Assembly (NCBI RefSeq): GCF_003573695.1
Contig: NC_039362.1
Coordinates: 10,918,489-10,982,488, forward strand
From: Papaver somniferum
Lineage: Eukaryota; Streptophyta; Magnoliopsida; Ranunculales; Papaveraceae
Reading direction: 5' to 3'
DNA: 64,000 nucleotides
Both the position numbers and the translations under genes were made by a program. The notes under the pieces are model-generated. The model worked only from the letters and a program-made list of their open reading frames with translations, did no database searches and was not told the DNA's origin. Shown here in pieces: positions 11,961-24,102 of the stretch. Each line of letters starts with the position of its first letter. The stretch's first letter is position 1.

Positions 11961-13020
11961 TATAAGTAGTATACTCTTTTCATCCCGTGCAGCTGTATGT
12001 GCCTCCAGGTACAGGAGGAAAGAAAGAGAATTTGGGTTTATCACCGACGGCGGCAACAAAATCATGGCCGAAGTAAGTGGTGGTTCCATAGCAGCATCAC
12101 CAACAATATCATAATGATCCTCTCCTCAGATTAATTTCAATTCTTCACCTGTTCCGAATAAGTTTTGGTTTTCTTTTGTCCATCTTGTTCTTGTGTGTTA
12201 CTGTGGTGGAAGAAGACAGACAAGGTGAATGCTCTCTTGTCTGATTAATAAAAGAGTAACCGTGAAGATCTGTTATGACTAGGGCTGTTCATGGTCGGTT
12301 TTGGCTCGGTAAACCAAAACCGAAACTAATACTATTGGTTTCTAAGAATCTAAATCAAACCAATTCATTAATTATTGGTTCGGTTTCTAAATGGTTTTAG
12401 CCGGTTTCGGTTCGTTCCATTGGGTTAATGGAAAATCGACTATATGTCAGTTTTCTGAAACTGACAGTTCAAATCTTTAAAAAAAAAACAGTTGAATTTT
12501 TTTAACCTACCTACAGAGTGTAATTAACACACAAGTTTAGATCATAACTCAAGTTTATAAGCATAGTTCAATACATAAACATTACAGATTCAAAATACAT
12601 AAACTCCAAGTTCTGCATGCTCCAAATTCATAACTCAGTTGAAGATTTTGGCGAATGCCGACTGGAGACGAAGAAAATAAGAAGAGAAAAAATGAACTCG
12701 TCTGGGGTGAGGGTAGAACTTAGGTTTACAAAGAGTGAGATGGACGGGGTGAATTAAATCTATCTGATTTTTATACTTTTCGGTTTTCCATTAGTTTTTG
12801 GTTTGGTTTTCAGGTCAAATCAAAACCGAACCAGTAATGTCGGTTTTCAACATTTTTTATCATAACCAATCCATTAGTAAATGATTTGGTTCGGTTTCTT
12901 CGTAATCGGTCTGGTTCGATCCGATTCAGGCGGAAAACCGCAACCATGTTCAGCCCTAGTTATGACTATGTTTTGGTGATCTGTTCTGTTTTACTCTTTA
13001 TTGAAATAATGATCCGTGTT
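11961..13020 (+). other. Possible short transcript with a 16-codon ORF
   Basis: TTATAAGTAG at about 11960 could be a TATA box. It is followed by a purine-rich leader and, at 12064, ATGGCCGAAGTAAGTGG in good initiation context. Unspliced, this reads only 16 codons (MAEVSGGSIAASPTIS). A donor-like GTAAGT directly follows the third codon. Downstream DNA, ignoring the hAT insertion at 12280-12958, is T-rich and UTR-like. I do not recognise a product. It may be a short gene, an untranslated transcript or nothing. Confidence 0.22.
12280..12958. mobile_element. hAT MITE, 679 bp, 8-bp TSD
   Basis: Starts TAGGGCTGTTCATGGT and ends with its complement differing at two bases. Duplication GTTATGAC at 12272-12279 and 12959-12966 is exact. 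Subterminal regions are filled with CGGTTTTGG/AACCGAAACC-type motifs. It has no coding capacity, so it was probably mobilised in trans by an autonomous hAT. Confidence 0.92.
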
Positions 13021-13860
13021 TATGTTCATGTTTATACTGAATTTTTTTCAAATCTATAACAAGGATCGACACCATTAAATTCAAAGAACGGCTTAATTCT
13101 TCCTCTCAACTTAATCTTTTAAATATGTAAGTCCATTGTAATCTTGTATCCTACATGATCACTGTTGCTAAAAAGGGATGATCTCTTTGTAATTGTAACC
13201 TACAGATTATTGTGTAGTGAAGAAGTTCTGCCAATTAGAGTTGTTTCTTGTTTTTTTTCTAAATGTTCATTTCATTCATGAAAATACCCTCATTTTTTAG
13301 AACGCGAAATTGGAGGATAAAAAAACAATTGGGGATATAACAAAAGGATAAAAACTTGATCCAGATATCAATTCGGGGTCACCCCTTATTTAAGTATTTT
13401 ACGTATTACCTAATCTACCCCTCACTAATTAAGATTAGTGATTAATAATAATTAGTAAAATCATAAGATTTTTGATAAATGATTAGTGTGTGTTATTTGA
13501 ATTTGGGTGAGTGAGGTAAGAGCAGAAGGAGAGAAAAATATTTTGAAAGAGAAATTTTTTTGGAGAAAAATGGAGGATGACTATGAAGAGAGAATTGTTG
13601 CTGCTGAATCTTTAGCTCAACTACAACAAGGAGCATATCTTGAATCTTCAGCTAACGACAACAACTCTCAAGTGCAACTCTTTGTTGAGCCAACACCCTT
13701 GAATGATGATTTTGAGGAGTATGGAGAGTTTTTCGAAGAAGCTACACAAGAAAGTAAACTTGCACAACATGCAAGCATCCCCAATACACAGGTAAAGCTA
13801 CTAGGAGGTTGAAAATCGATTATTTTCTTTAAACCCGCCATTTTTTCAACTGTAAAACAT

Positions 13861-14513
13861 CGGTGCCGGCATGGAAATGGTATGAATACCATGCCGGCAG
13901 ACTCATTACCGGCATGGTATTCATACTACGACCATGCCGGTAGAGCGATATCCCTCATTTTTAATATTGATCCGGCATAGTATTCTACCAAAAAACTATG
14001 CCGGTACGCATTTAACTTTTTTACCTACCAAGGAATATACTACGGAATATTCAACCGGCATGGTTTCATTGATATGTTACCATGCCGGAAATGCATGAAA
14101 AACATACAGGAAACATTTCCATCTAAAACCAAATACCGGCATGGGAAATTAATAAACATCAACGCCGGAACTCCGTACCGGCGTGGTACCATCAATATCG
14201 AGAATGCCGGCAGCACAACCGTCGTTGTTAAGGTTCAAATTTACAATGTCGGTACCTACCAAAAAACATACAGGAATAAATGTTTTCCAAAGCTAAATAC
14301 CGGCATTACATATCAATTATTTTTAATGCCGGAAGCGTGTACCGGCTTGGGACAATAAATTACGAGAATGTCGGCACCTTTGCTTCCGGCGTTGCTGTCT
14401 AATGAATCTTTTATGCCGGAATATGTTTCAAATTTGGTCTTCAGTTTTTGTTAAGTTCGACTATGCCGGAACATTGGTCGAGCATGCCGATACGGGTTTC
14501 CGGCATAGTGTTT
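13861..14513. repeat. TACCGGCAT motif array in the transposase first intron
   Basis: Roughly twenty copies of CCGGCAT or ATGCCGG in both orientations within the intron at 13792-14550. Many are facing pairs that make short hairpins, for example the stem around 13863-13894. The same motif fills 29042-29600 at the opposite side of the element. I infer a role as subterminal transposase-binding sites or in transcription; this is untested. Confidence 0.85.
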
Positions 14514-15199
14514 TAACTTCGTTTGGAACTAATTTTCATTCGATCTTTAGGTGGTGACATATATTGATCCAACAAATGCAAAGCCGCTTCATCGGGATAC
14601 GTCGAAATACTATAAAATACCTCCGGTATGTGACCAAAGAATACTTTTCACCTAGTATCTTGAACTTTACTAATTGATTGCTAGTAATGAACCTTCTAAT
14701 GAACGTGAAATTGATCTTATGTAGGGAATAATAGATCGAAATGAAGCAATCGCTTGGGCTAAAGAGACGGCTCTTAAGAACATGTGTGTGTTGGTGAGGA
14801 ATACCGAAGGTTCAAAGAGGCGTTTTGAGATGGCTTGCGAGAGAAGTGGGAAATACAAGGAGAAGAATAGCCACAAGAGAAAGGATTATGTATATCCAAA
14901 GAAGACTAATAGGGTATACAAGACTCGTACGAGGAAGAATAATTGCCCGTTTAAGCTTGTATTCCATTTAAATGACATGAACAATCGGGATTGTGAGGTT
15001 TTGTGTGGCTGTCATAACCACCGGGATCCGAAAGATTTTGTTGGTCACTCCCTAGTTGCGAAGCTAAAACCTCATGCGTTCGAGGGTGTAAAGAGATTGA
15101 CCAAAGCACTTATCAAACCGAGACAAATTCTCAGAGGCTTCAAAGAAAAGGATGAGTCTAACGTGTCTTCTCTACCTACAATTTATAGCTCACAAGCAA

Positions 15200-17709
15200 T
15201 GATGAGTGCCAAATATTGTATATATTTATCCCTTTTTGTTGGCATTTAACTCATCTTGTGTGCATTAATTCTACATTTTATCCCATATTCTGTATTTTCA
15301 TTGTTTTCAAGAATAAATATTTTTCTTACTTAATTTTGCATTTTTAGGTACCAAATAAAGTTTGGATGAATAGCGGAGCGAAAAGAGCAAAGAAACGGGA
15401 AAAAGCCGGAGGAAACTCTAGCGGAAAAGAAGTGCAGAACGCGGTATGGAAGACTCAAGGATGAAAATGGGCTTAAAAAGGAAGAAATTGTTCTTAAAGA
15501 AGAAGTGAGCTCAAGATTACTTAAGCCCAAATCCATATCCTAAACCCAAACCCATATCCTAAACCCAAAATTCAATACCCAAACCCGTTTTCCTTCTTAA
15601 CCGTAAGATTGGATCCATTCCATCATCCAACGATTGCTGCGTCATCGTGCATCAGATTTCGATGCATCTGACCAACACTACAACACCTAACCCCATCTGG
15701 AGCCGTCAGCTTCGTTGTATCACCTAATCCAATGGTCGCTCAGAGCTTGTTTACATCGTGCCGTTCGATTCAATTAGTAACTGATTATCCAACGGATCTC
15801 CTCGCTGCGCATCAACTTCAGATGATCCCGCCTCACACCCTAGCGACCGAACACCTACACCCCAAACAAACAGACCCTTCTCCCATTCTATTGATTTCTC
15901 CTCCTTCTTCCCCTTCTTCCCAAAATTTTCAGAGCTTCTCCTCCTTCTCCCGACCAAATCATAGCGTCACCACCAGTTCCATCACTGCCACCACCATCTC
16001 TTCACCGACACCACCACCATCTCTCTAGGCTAGATGTTTTTCCCATTTCACATCCCGTGAAGCCCTAGGGTGTGGAGTTTGTAAAACAGCTAGCTAGGGC
16101 ATCAGTAGGGAACAATAGGAGCTGAGGAAGAGCATCAGAGACGCATAAGAGAGATGGGTTCGACAGAGGAGACAAATTCAGAGGGTATGGTGAGTTTTTC
16201 CCAAATTCCTATAAACCCTAATTGGGTGTTCTGATTATAAATAGGAAGTGAGGGTATAATGTTTTGGGGTATGCTGGAATAGCCAGTGTCATTTGGTCTG
16301 ATTTTGGGAGAGCTGGATTAGCCAGTCTCTCCAATCTTTGTGCTGTTCATATTTTGCTCTTGTTTTATCCACTGTTAACTGTTACTGTGAGGTTATTGTT
16401 GTTGTTTTCTTTTAATTTCAGTTTTACCATGTTTTAGTTTGTCACCTTGCTGAGGAAAAAGATGAAGCTTCATGTGAATGCTAGTTAACTGATATGTAGA
16501 GAAGAGTTTTGTGGTCTGAAATTGTGCAGGATAATCATAATTTAAGCACTTAGTTAGGCTAGCCTTGTGACTAATGGTGCTGCAGCTCATGCACAGTTGT
16601 TGCTAAGCCCTTAGACTAGTTGTACTTTAATCAGACAATTAGTACTTTGGTAAGTATTGTAGCTGTAATTAGGATATCCCATAGGAAGAACAAGAGGCAG
16701 AAATTTGAGTCACATTGAAGATTGATTAGCATAAGTTTGAGGTGAAATCAAAAACCTCAGTGCCACTGCCCTATTACCATTTTGTCTCACTGCTACTACT
16801 TGCATTTTTACCACTGTTAGCTTCTCATCTTCACTGCCTTAGGCTAATTGCCTTTGTGTCACTTTCACTTTGTTCCATTTTGTTTTGTTTTTGTTCACTG
16901 TTTTGTTACTCATTATCTTGTTCACACTGTTTTCTTCACTGCCATCTCTTCTTTGCTATATTGCCTTGTTTTGCCCTGTTTTCTTCCCTTGGCTTGCTGC
17001 CTCCCCTCCACTGCTTGTGCTACTGCTGCTGTTGCTTCCCCTGCTGCTGCAACCTTGATGCTGCTGCTGTTTTCTTCCACTTGCCTTGCACTGCTGCATT
17101 GCTTTCCTTCCTCTTCCCACTGCTGCAGCTGCAACTGAGCTTGGCTCAGCAAAGACTACAGCTCAGGTTAAGGCCTAAGGCCTGTCACTGCAAAGCCCAG
17201 TTTCAAATATAATCCATTAAAGCCCAATGTAATTTAAGACAAAAGCCCATTGTAAATTGTTGAAAGACCACAGGCCCAGCTCAAACCAAAGCCCAGGTTT
17301 AATCCCAAGGCCCATCCAACTGAGCCCAAAGCTCAGCTCACTCCAAAAAGCTAAGGCCCAATTCACTGTGAAAGCCCAGTGCCTTCAAGGCTAATTTCAG
17401 TTCACTGAGCCCAAGCCTAAGTTTAAGGCCAAAGCCTAGTGCACTTCAAGACCAACTAAGCCCAAGCTCATTTCACTATCAAACAAGCCTATAATCCAAA
17501 GGTACCCTAAGCCCAAAACCCAAAAAGGCTTCATAAGTTAACCAACAACAATTTAGGAGCCCAAAATAGCTAGAAAACTCCAAACACACCCAGTCTCTGT
17601 GGATCGACCCGTGCTTGCACGAGCTACAACCGACGACCGTGCACTTGCGGTATTACTGTAGTCCCGCGTTTCATTTCGCTTAAATTTTCACGCCTTCCCG
17701 GGTCTGCCA
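15200..17709 (+). repeat. 5' LTR of the Athila-like element
   Basis: Starts TGATGAGTGCCAAATATTG and ends CCCGGGTCTGCCA. It contains a CTG/TGC-rich stretch at 16990-17130, which produces long low-complexity frames that are not genes, and a block of AAGCCCA repeats at 17180-17520. It lacks 37 bp present in the other LTR near 22575-22612; the gap lies between copies of AACCCTAATT, as expected from a slippage deletion. Confidence 0.9.
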
Positions 17710-17713
17710 AGTT

Positions 17714-17788
17714 TTTGGCGCCGCTGCCGGGGATAATTTTTAGGACCTTTTAGAAGCCTGCCAAGTTTTTGGCGCCGCTGCCGGGGAT
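17714..17788 (+). other. Duplicated primer-binding site
   Basis: The string TGGCGCCGCTGCCGGGGA occurs right after the LTR and again about 52 bp later, each time preceded by GCCAAGTTT. It matches the complement of the plant tRNA-Asp 3' end with one mismatch, the primer known for Athila-group elements. The gag-less relative at 35727-35755 has a single copy. Confidence 0.8.
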
Positions 17789-18625
17789 TTGGGTCTGTGT
17801 TTTTTATTAGCTATTTTTGCATTTCACTGCATAGCATTTGCATCTGCATCTGCTTCACTTCATTTGCTGTTGGACCTGCTATTCTGAACCTGTATTTCCT
17901 CTGCTGGGACGCCACCAAGGAAAAGAACCAAATCCCAACTGAGTTTTTGCAACAATATCAGAGCAGCTGGGCTGTGCTTAAAAGGTAACCCATTTAAGAG
18001 AACCCGAATTGTGGGCTTCCAATTTTTTAATTGTGGGCATGTAATATTAAAGCCAATTTTTGGGCTTCTCTTATTTTCTGTTGGGTTTGTAATAATTTAT
18101 TTGTGGGCTTGTTTGTTTAATTTGTGGGCTTGTATTTAATTTTTGTGGGCTTGTTTAAATTGGACTTGTATCTTGTATTCTGGGTTTAAACCCAGCTGAG
18201 CTTGTAACCGATCACGCTAGTTGAACTCGTTAGTGGGCCGAGTACCCAAATTCTAGGCCGAGATTTTGGACTCAGTTCCACCAAAAGTTTTCAACCAAGC
18301 GGAGCCAAAGCAAACGCAAAACAAACAGTGGGCTTGCTCCCATTCAAAAACCAAATTTTATTTCTTTTTCTAAAAAAAAAAAAAAAAAAATATTATATTT
18401 TTACGTTACTTTTTTCCTTGTTTTAAAAAAAAAAAAAAAATTCTTTTTCTCCCATTCAAAAAAAAAAAAAAAAAATATTTTTGCTCCCAATTTTAAAACC
18501 AAATTTCTACTTTGCTCCCATTTTTAAACCAAATTTTCTTTTTCAAATATATCCCATCAAAACCAAAATTTTCCCAAAAATCCAAACCCATTAAAACCAA
18601 ATAGTGGGCTTTGTGTCTTTTCAAA

Positions 18626-20124
18626 ATGGGCCAACCTCATGCTCTCCATGAATACATGTATCCGTCAATAAAAATTCCATTATCATGTATTGTATTACCT
18701 CAAACCAATAACCCTTTTAAAATAAGTGCAAGCATGATACAAATACTTCCTATATTTCGAGGGTTCGATTCTGAGAACCCCTATACTCATGTAAGAGAGT
18801 TTGAACAAATTTGTCGGACTATGCAACCTGATCATATGTCCGAAGACTCTCTGAAATTGCGTTTGTTTAAAGGAAAGGGCCAAAACATGGTTTTACGGTT
18901 TGAGACCACAATCAATCAACACTTGGGACCAACTCACAGATCTATTTTTAAAAAAATTCTTTCCACACCATAGGACCATCGCTATTCGTCAAAGTATCAA
19001 TTGTTTTGTCCAATTGGATGAGGAAACTGTTTTTCACTATTTTGAACGTTTTAATGATTTGTTGAGTGAATGTCCGCACCATGGAATTGAGAAGTGGAGA
19101 CTTGTCGTCATCCTCTATGAGGGACTAGACTTTAAATCTCGAACCATGGTTGAGTCTATGTGTAATGGTGAGTTTATTGATAAATCTGTGGATGATGCAT
19201 GGAATTTTTTAGCCGAGATTGCAGAGAAAACCCATCAATGGGAATCCGTTAGGGAAACAGGAACAACACCACATGATATGAGTCACCCCCATGAATTAGA
19301 GTTTTATTCTTGTAATAGCTCCGACCTTAGGATTGAAAATTATCCTAGATTGCAAAATCCCTATCATGATGATGATGATGATTATGATGTTATGTTAGAA
19401 GAACATGTCTATACTGAAAATGTTATGGAACCTTTGGGTTCAAATACATTAGGCTTCTCTGCCCCGACCTTAATGCATGATATTTCTTCTAGTATTCCAT
19501 GTGATGTTTCCCCTGATTTGCCGATGCATGAGAATAAATTTGTTGATGATGTTGATGATTCTGAGTGTGAACTTGCTAAACTGATTGATGATTGTGAGCA
19601 TGATGTGACATGTGTAGATGAGTTAGGAGATTTTGATTTGATTGATAATGATATGCCTATTCTCCTACATGAGTCACAATCTGTTGGCCTTCCACCCAAC
19701 CTAGATTTGGTTTGTACCCATATTGTCACACCGATTTTTCCTGAAAATTCCTAATCTAGGATTGGAACTGTGTGCTTCCCAAGTCCTCTTGGACTATTTT
19801 GCATCTAAGTATAATATCTTTGAGGGACCACAGTTGGAAATTGCATGTTTGCCCGTCCCTAGCACAGTTCATTTCGAGCTAGACCTTTTGCATGATGAAC
19901 CCCCGAAACTGCGCGATTTTGTTTTCAAAATTATATCTTCTGTAAAATCCAGGTTTGGGGGTAGCTCATTTTGTTTCACAGTTTCACTTGCGTTTCTATC
20001 ATATTATTATTGTGTGAAGCTGTTGAAATGTCTACACTTTGTCTTTTGGGTTGATCCTCAACTCTTTAGATTGTTAGTGTATGGTGAATTTTTTGTATAT
20101 AATCCAGTAGATAAAATTTCTTAA
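18626..20124 (+). pseudogene. Athila-type gag, frameshifted
   Basis: The N-terminal part (MGQPHALHEYMYP ... FRGFDSENPYTHVREFEQ) runs in one frame to about 18880. The text then matches gag only in the next frame (LRPQSINTWDQLTDLFLKKF ... FERFNDLLSECPHHG ... ILYEGLDF), open to 19754. The CPHHG and LYEGLD phrases are typical of retrotransposon gag in the Athila/Tat branch, which packages the RNA in virus-like particles. After about 19370 the chain becomes very acidic (Asp runs) with no zinc knuckle. A third overlapping frame carries on from 19745 to 20124. A deletion of some bases near 18870 is the simplest cause of the first shift. Confidence 0.75.
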
Positions 20125-21554
20125 AAACTCTTCTGTTCCTTTTGTATATATTTTGCTAATCCAATATGACCTCGGCTGAAATATGTTGGATTTTTGCCTT
20201 GAATAACGGAGTTTTAATTCTGCTTTCGCCGAAATCGGGTATTCTCTCTCCTTTTACTCTACTCAGCATGTCCCTTTCCATATGTTGTTTTTTTTAATTC
20301 TTTCCATATTTTGAAACATTGAGGACAATGTTTAGTTTAGGTTTGGGGGTATAGAGTAGATACCATGATAATTTGCCATAATTGAAAACGAACTCCTTCT
20401 TCTTTTTGAAAAAATTGAAAAATTCCAAAAAAATTAAAAAATCAAAATTCAAAAAAAATTAAAAAATTCCAAAAAAATTAAAAAATCAAAATTCAAAAAA
20501 AAAATTAAAAAATGAAAAATCATAAAAAATGGAGCTCATTTACCTTGAAATGTTGACTCTTGTGCAAATATGTATTTTTATTAGGAGTCTTAGTCTAGAT
20601 ATTTAGGCACCCTGATTCTAGCACAATTCACATAGTGATAAGAAATTTGCACGCGCACGATCTACCAATACATGTATGGCCTCGATCTTCAAGGTGTTTG
20701 ATAGGAAGTTACGATTGCCAATCACTTTAGAATACTGAACGAAACTTGACTAGCTTGTTCTTTGGTTGGTTGGGATAGAAGGTGGAGGTTACATTAAGAA
20801 AGACAACCATCGAATTTAACTGGGTGCATCAAAAAGGGCTACCTCTTGCAAAGTGTCATGTAATCTTTTATTTCCTTTTGTATATGTATCAAAAGTGTTT
20901 CCTTCTTCTAAAAAAAACAAAAAAAAAAAAAAAATCAAGTATTTATCAATTCCATCATCTCTTGTTCCAAAAATAAAAGAGAATAGTCAATGTAAATAAG
21001 AGTCATGTAAATAGTCATTTTGTTGTTTTTTGTAATAAGCAAGGAGGGTGTATGCCATTGATGTACAACGCGAGTAATTGTGAAATACCTCCAACTCATT
21101 CACAATTCTCGTAAAGTCCGGACAACTAGCTAGATTTCGACCTCAGTTCTTAGCCTGAGAAACTATCTCTTGGTGATTAGTAGTCATAACTTCAGATCTT
21201 TCTTTACACATGTGTAGATACACTTTACACTCTTATCACATGTCTTTTTTTGTTATCAGTGCTAGGATTGTGCCTTCGATAGCTAGATTGACATCTCCAT
21301 TTTGCTGTGAGCTTAACTGACTTGCACATGTCACATTTGATGAAATCTGAGCTCATATTTTGTCCTTAGGTTTTGTAGGTACACCTCTGGTAAACCTTCA
21401 CGAGACTTCAACTCGTCCACTAGGGACACTTAGTGGTTTAAAAGGCTTAGTGCATACGCTAAATGCATTCGAGAGACCAGCGACAGTGGTATAGTTAGGA
21501 TTTCCTTAGTTTTGTTTTACTTGAGGACAAGTAAAATTCAGGTTTGGGGGTATT
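20125..21554 (+). other. Non-coding tail of the Athila-like element, with polypurine tract
   Basis: AT-rich DNA including an A/T low-complexity block at 20400-20530 and a poly(A) run at 20915-20935. It ends in the polypurine tract AGGTTTGGGGGTATT (21540-21554) directly before the 3' LTR. The same GGTTTGGGGGT phrase also occurs at 19952 and 20340. Confidence 0.75.
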
Positions 21555-24102
21555 TGATGAGTGCCAAATATTGTATATATTTATCCCTTTTTGTTGGCAT
21601 TTAACTCATCTTGTGTGCATTAATTCTACATTTTATCCCATATTCTGTATTTTCATTGTTTTCAAGAATAAATATTTTTCTTACTTAAATTTTGCATTTT
21701 TAGGTAATAAACGAAGTTCGGATGAGTCGCGGAGCGAAAAGAGCAAAGAAATGGGAAAAAGCCGGAGGAAACTCTAGCGGAAAAGAAGTGCAGAACGCGG
21801 TATGGAAGACTCAAGGATGAAAATGGGCTTAAAAAGGAAGAAATTGTTCTTAAAGAAGAAGTGGGCTCAAGATTACTTAAGCCCAAATCCATATCCTAAA
21901 CCCAAACCCATATCCTAAACCCAAAATTCAATACCCAAACCCGTTTTCCTTCTTAACCGTAAGATTGGATCCATTCCATCATCCAACGATTGCTGCGTCA
22001 TCGTGCATCAGATTTCGATGCATCTGACCAACACTACAACACCTAACCCCATCTGGAGCCGTCAGCTTCGTTGTATCACCTAATCCAACGGTCGCTCAGA
22101 GCTTGTTTACATCGTGCCGTTCGATTCAATTAGTAACTGATTATCCAACGGATCTCCTCGCTGCGCATCAACTTCAGATGATCCCGCCTCACACCCTAGC
22201 GACCGAACACCTACACCCCAAACAAACAGACCCTTCTCCCATTCTATCGATTTCTCCTCCTTCTTCCCCTTCTTCCCAAAATTTTCAGAGCTGCTCCTCC
22301 TTCTCCCGACCAAATCATAGCGTCACCACCAGTTCCATCACTGCCACCACCATCTCTTCACCGACACCACCACCATCTCTCTAGGCTAGATGTTTTGCCC
22401 ATTTCACATCCCGTGAAGCCCTAGGGTGTGGAGTTTGTAAAACAGCTAGCTAGGGCATCAGTAGGGAACAATAGGAGCTGAGGAAGAGCATCAGAGACGC
22501 ATAAGAGAGATGGGTTCGACAGAGGAGACAAATTCAGAGGGTATGGTGAGTTTTTCCCAAATTCCTATAAACCCTAATTTTGTTAAATTTGGGGGTTTGG
22601 TGTAAAAACCCTAATTGGGTGTTCTGATTATAAATAGGAAGTGAGGGTGTAATGTTTTGGGGTATGCTGGAATAGCCAGTGTCATTTGGTCTGATTTTGG
22701 GAGAGCTGGATTATCCAGTCTCTCCAATCTTTGTGATGTTCATATTTTGCTCTTGTTTTATCCACTGTTAACTGTTACTGTGAGGTTATTGTTGTTGTTT
22801 TCTTTTAATTTCAGTTTTACCATGTTTTAGTTTGTCACCTTGCTGAGGAAAAAGATGAAGCTTCATGTGAATGCTAGTTAACTGATATGTAGAGAAGAGT
22901 TTTGTGGTCTGAAATTGTGCAGGATAATCATAATTTAAGCACTTAGTTAGGCTAGCCTTGTGACTAATGGTGCTGCAGCTCATGCACAGTTGTTGCTAAG
23001 ACCTTAGACTAGTTGTACTTTAATCAGACAATTAGTACTTTGGTAAGTATTGTAGCTGTAATTAGGATATCCCATAGGAAGAACAAGAGGCAGAAATTTG
23101 AGTCACATTGAAGATTGATTAGCATAAGTTTGAGGTGAAATCAAAAACCTCAGTGCCACTGCCCTATTACCATTTTGTCTCACTTCTACTACTTGCATTT
23201 TTACCACTGTTAGCTTCTCATCTTCACTGCCTTAGGCTAATTGCCTTTGTGTCACTTTCACTTTGTTCCATTTTGTTTTGTTTTTGTTCACTGTTTTGTT
23301 ACTCATTATCTTGTTCACACTGTTTTCTTCACTGCCATCTCTTCTTTGCTATATTGCCTTGTTTTGCCCTGTTTTCTTCCCTTGGCTTGCTGCCTCCCCT
23401 CAACTGCTTGTGCTACTGCTGCTGTTGCTTCCCCTGCTGCTGCAACCTTGATGCTGCTGCTGTTTTCTTCCACTTGCCTTGCACTGCTGCATTGCTTTCC
23501 TTCCTCTTCCCACTGCTGCAGCTGCAACTGAGCTTGGCTCAGCAAAGACTACAGCTCAGGTTAAGGCCTAAGGCCTGTCACTGCAAAGCCCAGTTTCAAA
23601 TATAATCCATTAAAGCCCAATGTAATTTAAGACAAAAGCCCATTGTAAATTGTTGAAAGACCACAGGCCCAGCTCAAACCAAAGCCCAGGTTTAATCCCA
23701 AGGCCCATCCAACTGAGCCCAAAGCTCAGCTCACTCCAAAAAGCTAAGGCCCAATTCACTGTGAAAGCCCAGTGCCTTCAAGGCTAATTTCAGTTCACTG
23801 AGCCCAAGCCTAAGTTTAAGGCCAAAGCCTAGTGCACTTCAAGACCAACTAAGCCCAAGCTCATTTCACTATCAAACAAGCCTATAATCCAAAGGTACCC
23901 TAAGCCCAAAACCCAAAAAGGCTTCATAAGTTAACCAACAACAATTTAGGAGCCCAAAATAGCTAGAAAACTCCAAACACACCCAGTCTCTGTGGATCGA
24001 CCCGTGCTTGCACGAGCTACAACCGACGACCGTGCACTTGCGGTATTACTGTAGGCCCGCGTTTCATTTCGCTTAAATTTTCACGCCTTCCCGGGTCCAC
24101 CA
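21555..24102 (+). repeat. 3' LTR of the Athila-like element
   Basis: Begins TGATGAGTGCCAAATATTG as the 5' LTR does and ends GGGTCCACCA immediately before the AGCAA duplication. It is nearly identical to 15200-17709 except for scattered substitutions and 37 extra bases at about 22575-22612. Confidence 0.9.

Larger units (their letters stand above)
15200..24102 (+). mobile_element. Athila-like Ty3/gypsy retrotransposon, gag-only (TR-GAG type)
   Basis: It is bounded by LTRs of 2510 and 2548 bp that are nearly identical, with TSD AGCAA at 15195-15199 and 24103-24107. It inserted into exon 3 of the MULE transposase, in the same orientation. The 3.8-kb interior has a tRNA-Asp-type primer site, a gag-like frame and long AT-rich non-coding DNA. 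No protease, reverse transcriptase, RNase H or integrase was found, so it would need enzymes from a relative. High LTR identity argues for a fairly recent insertion. Confidence 0.88.

Noticed and set aside
15732..16028. Pro/Ser-rich 98-aa frame (copy at 22103-22384)
   Set aside because: Part of the Athila-like LTR and present in both copies; nothing suggests that it is translated.
16742..17212. 156-aa open frame (and its copy at 23135-23605) of hydrophobic, Cys/Leu-rich sequence
   Set aside because: It lies inside both LTRs of one retrotransposon, reads through CTG/TGC-rich low-complexity DNA, and has several overlapping frames of the same quality.
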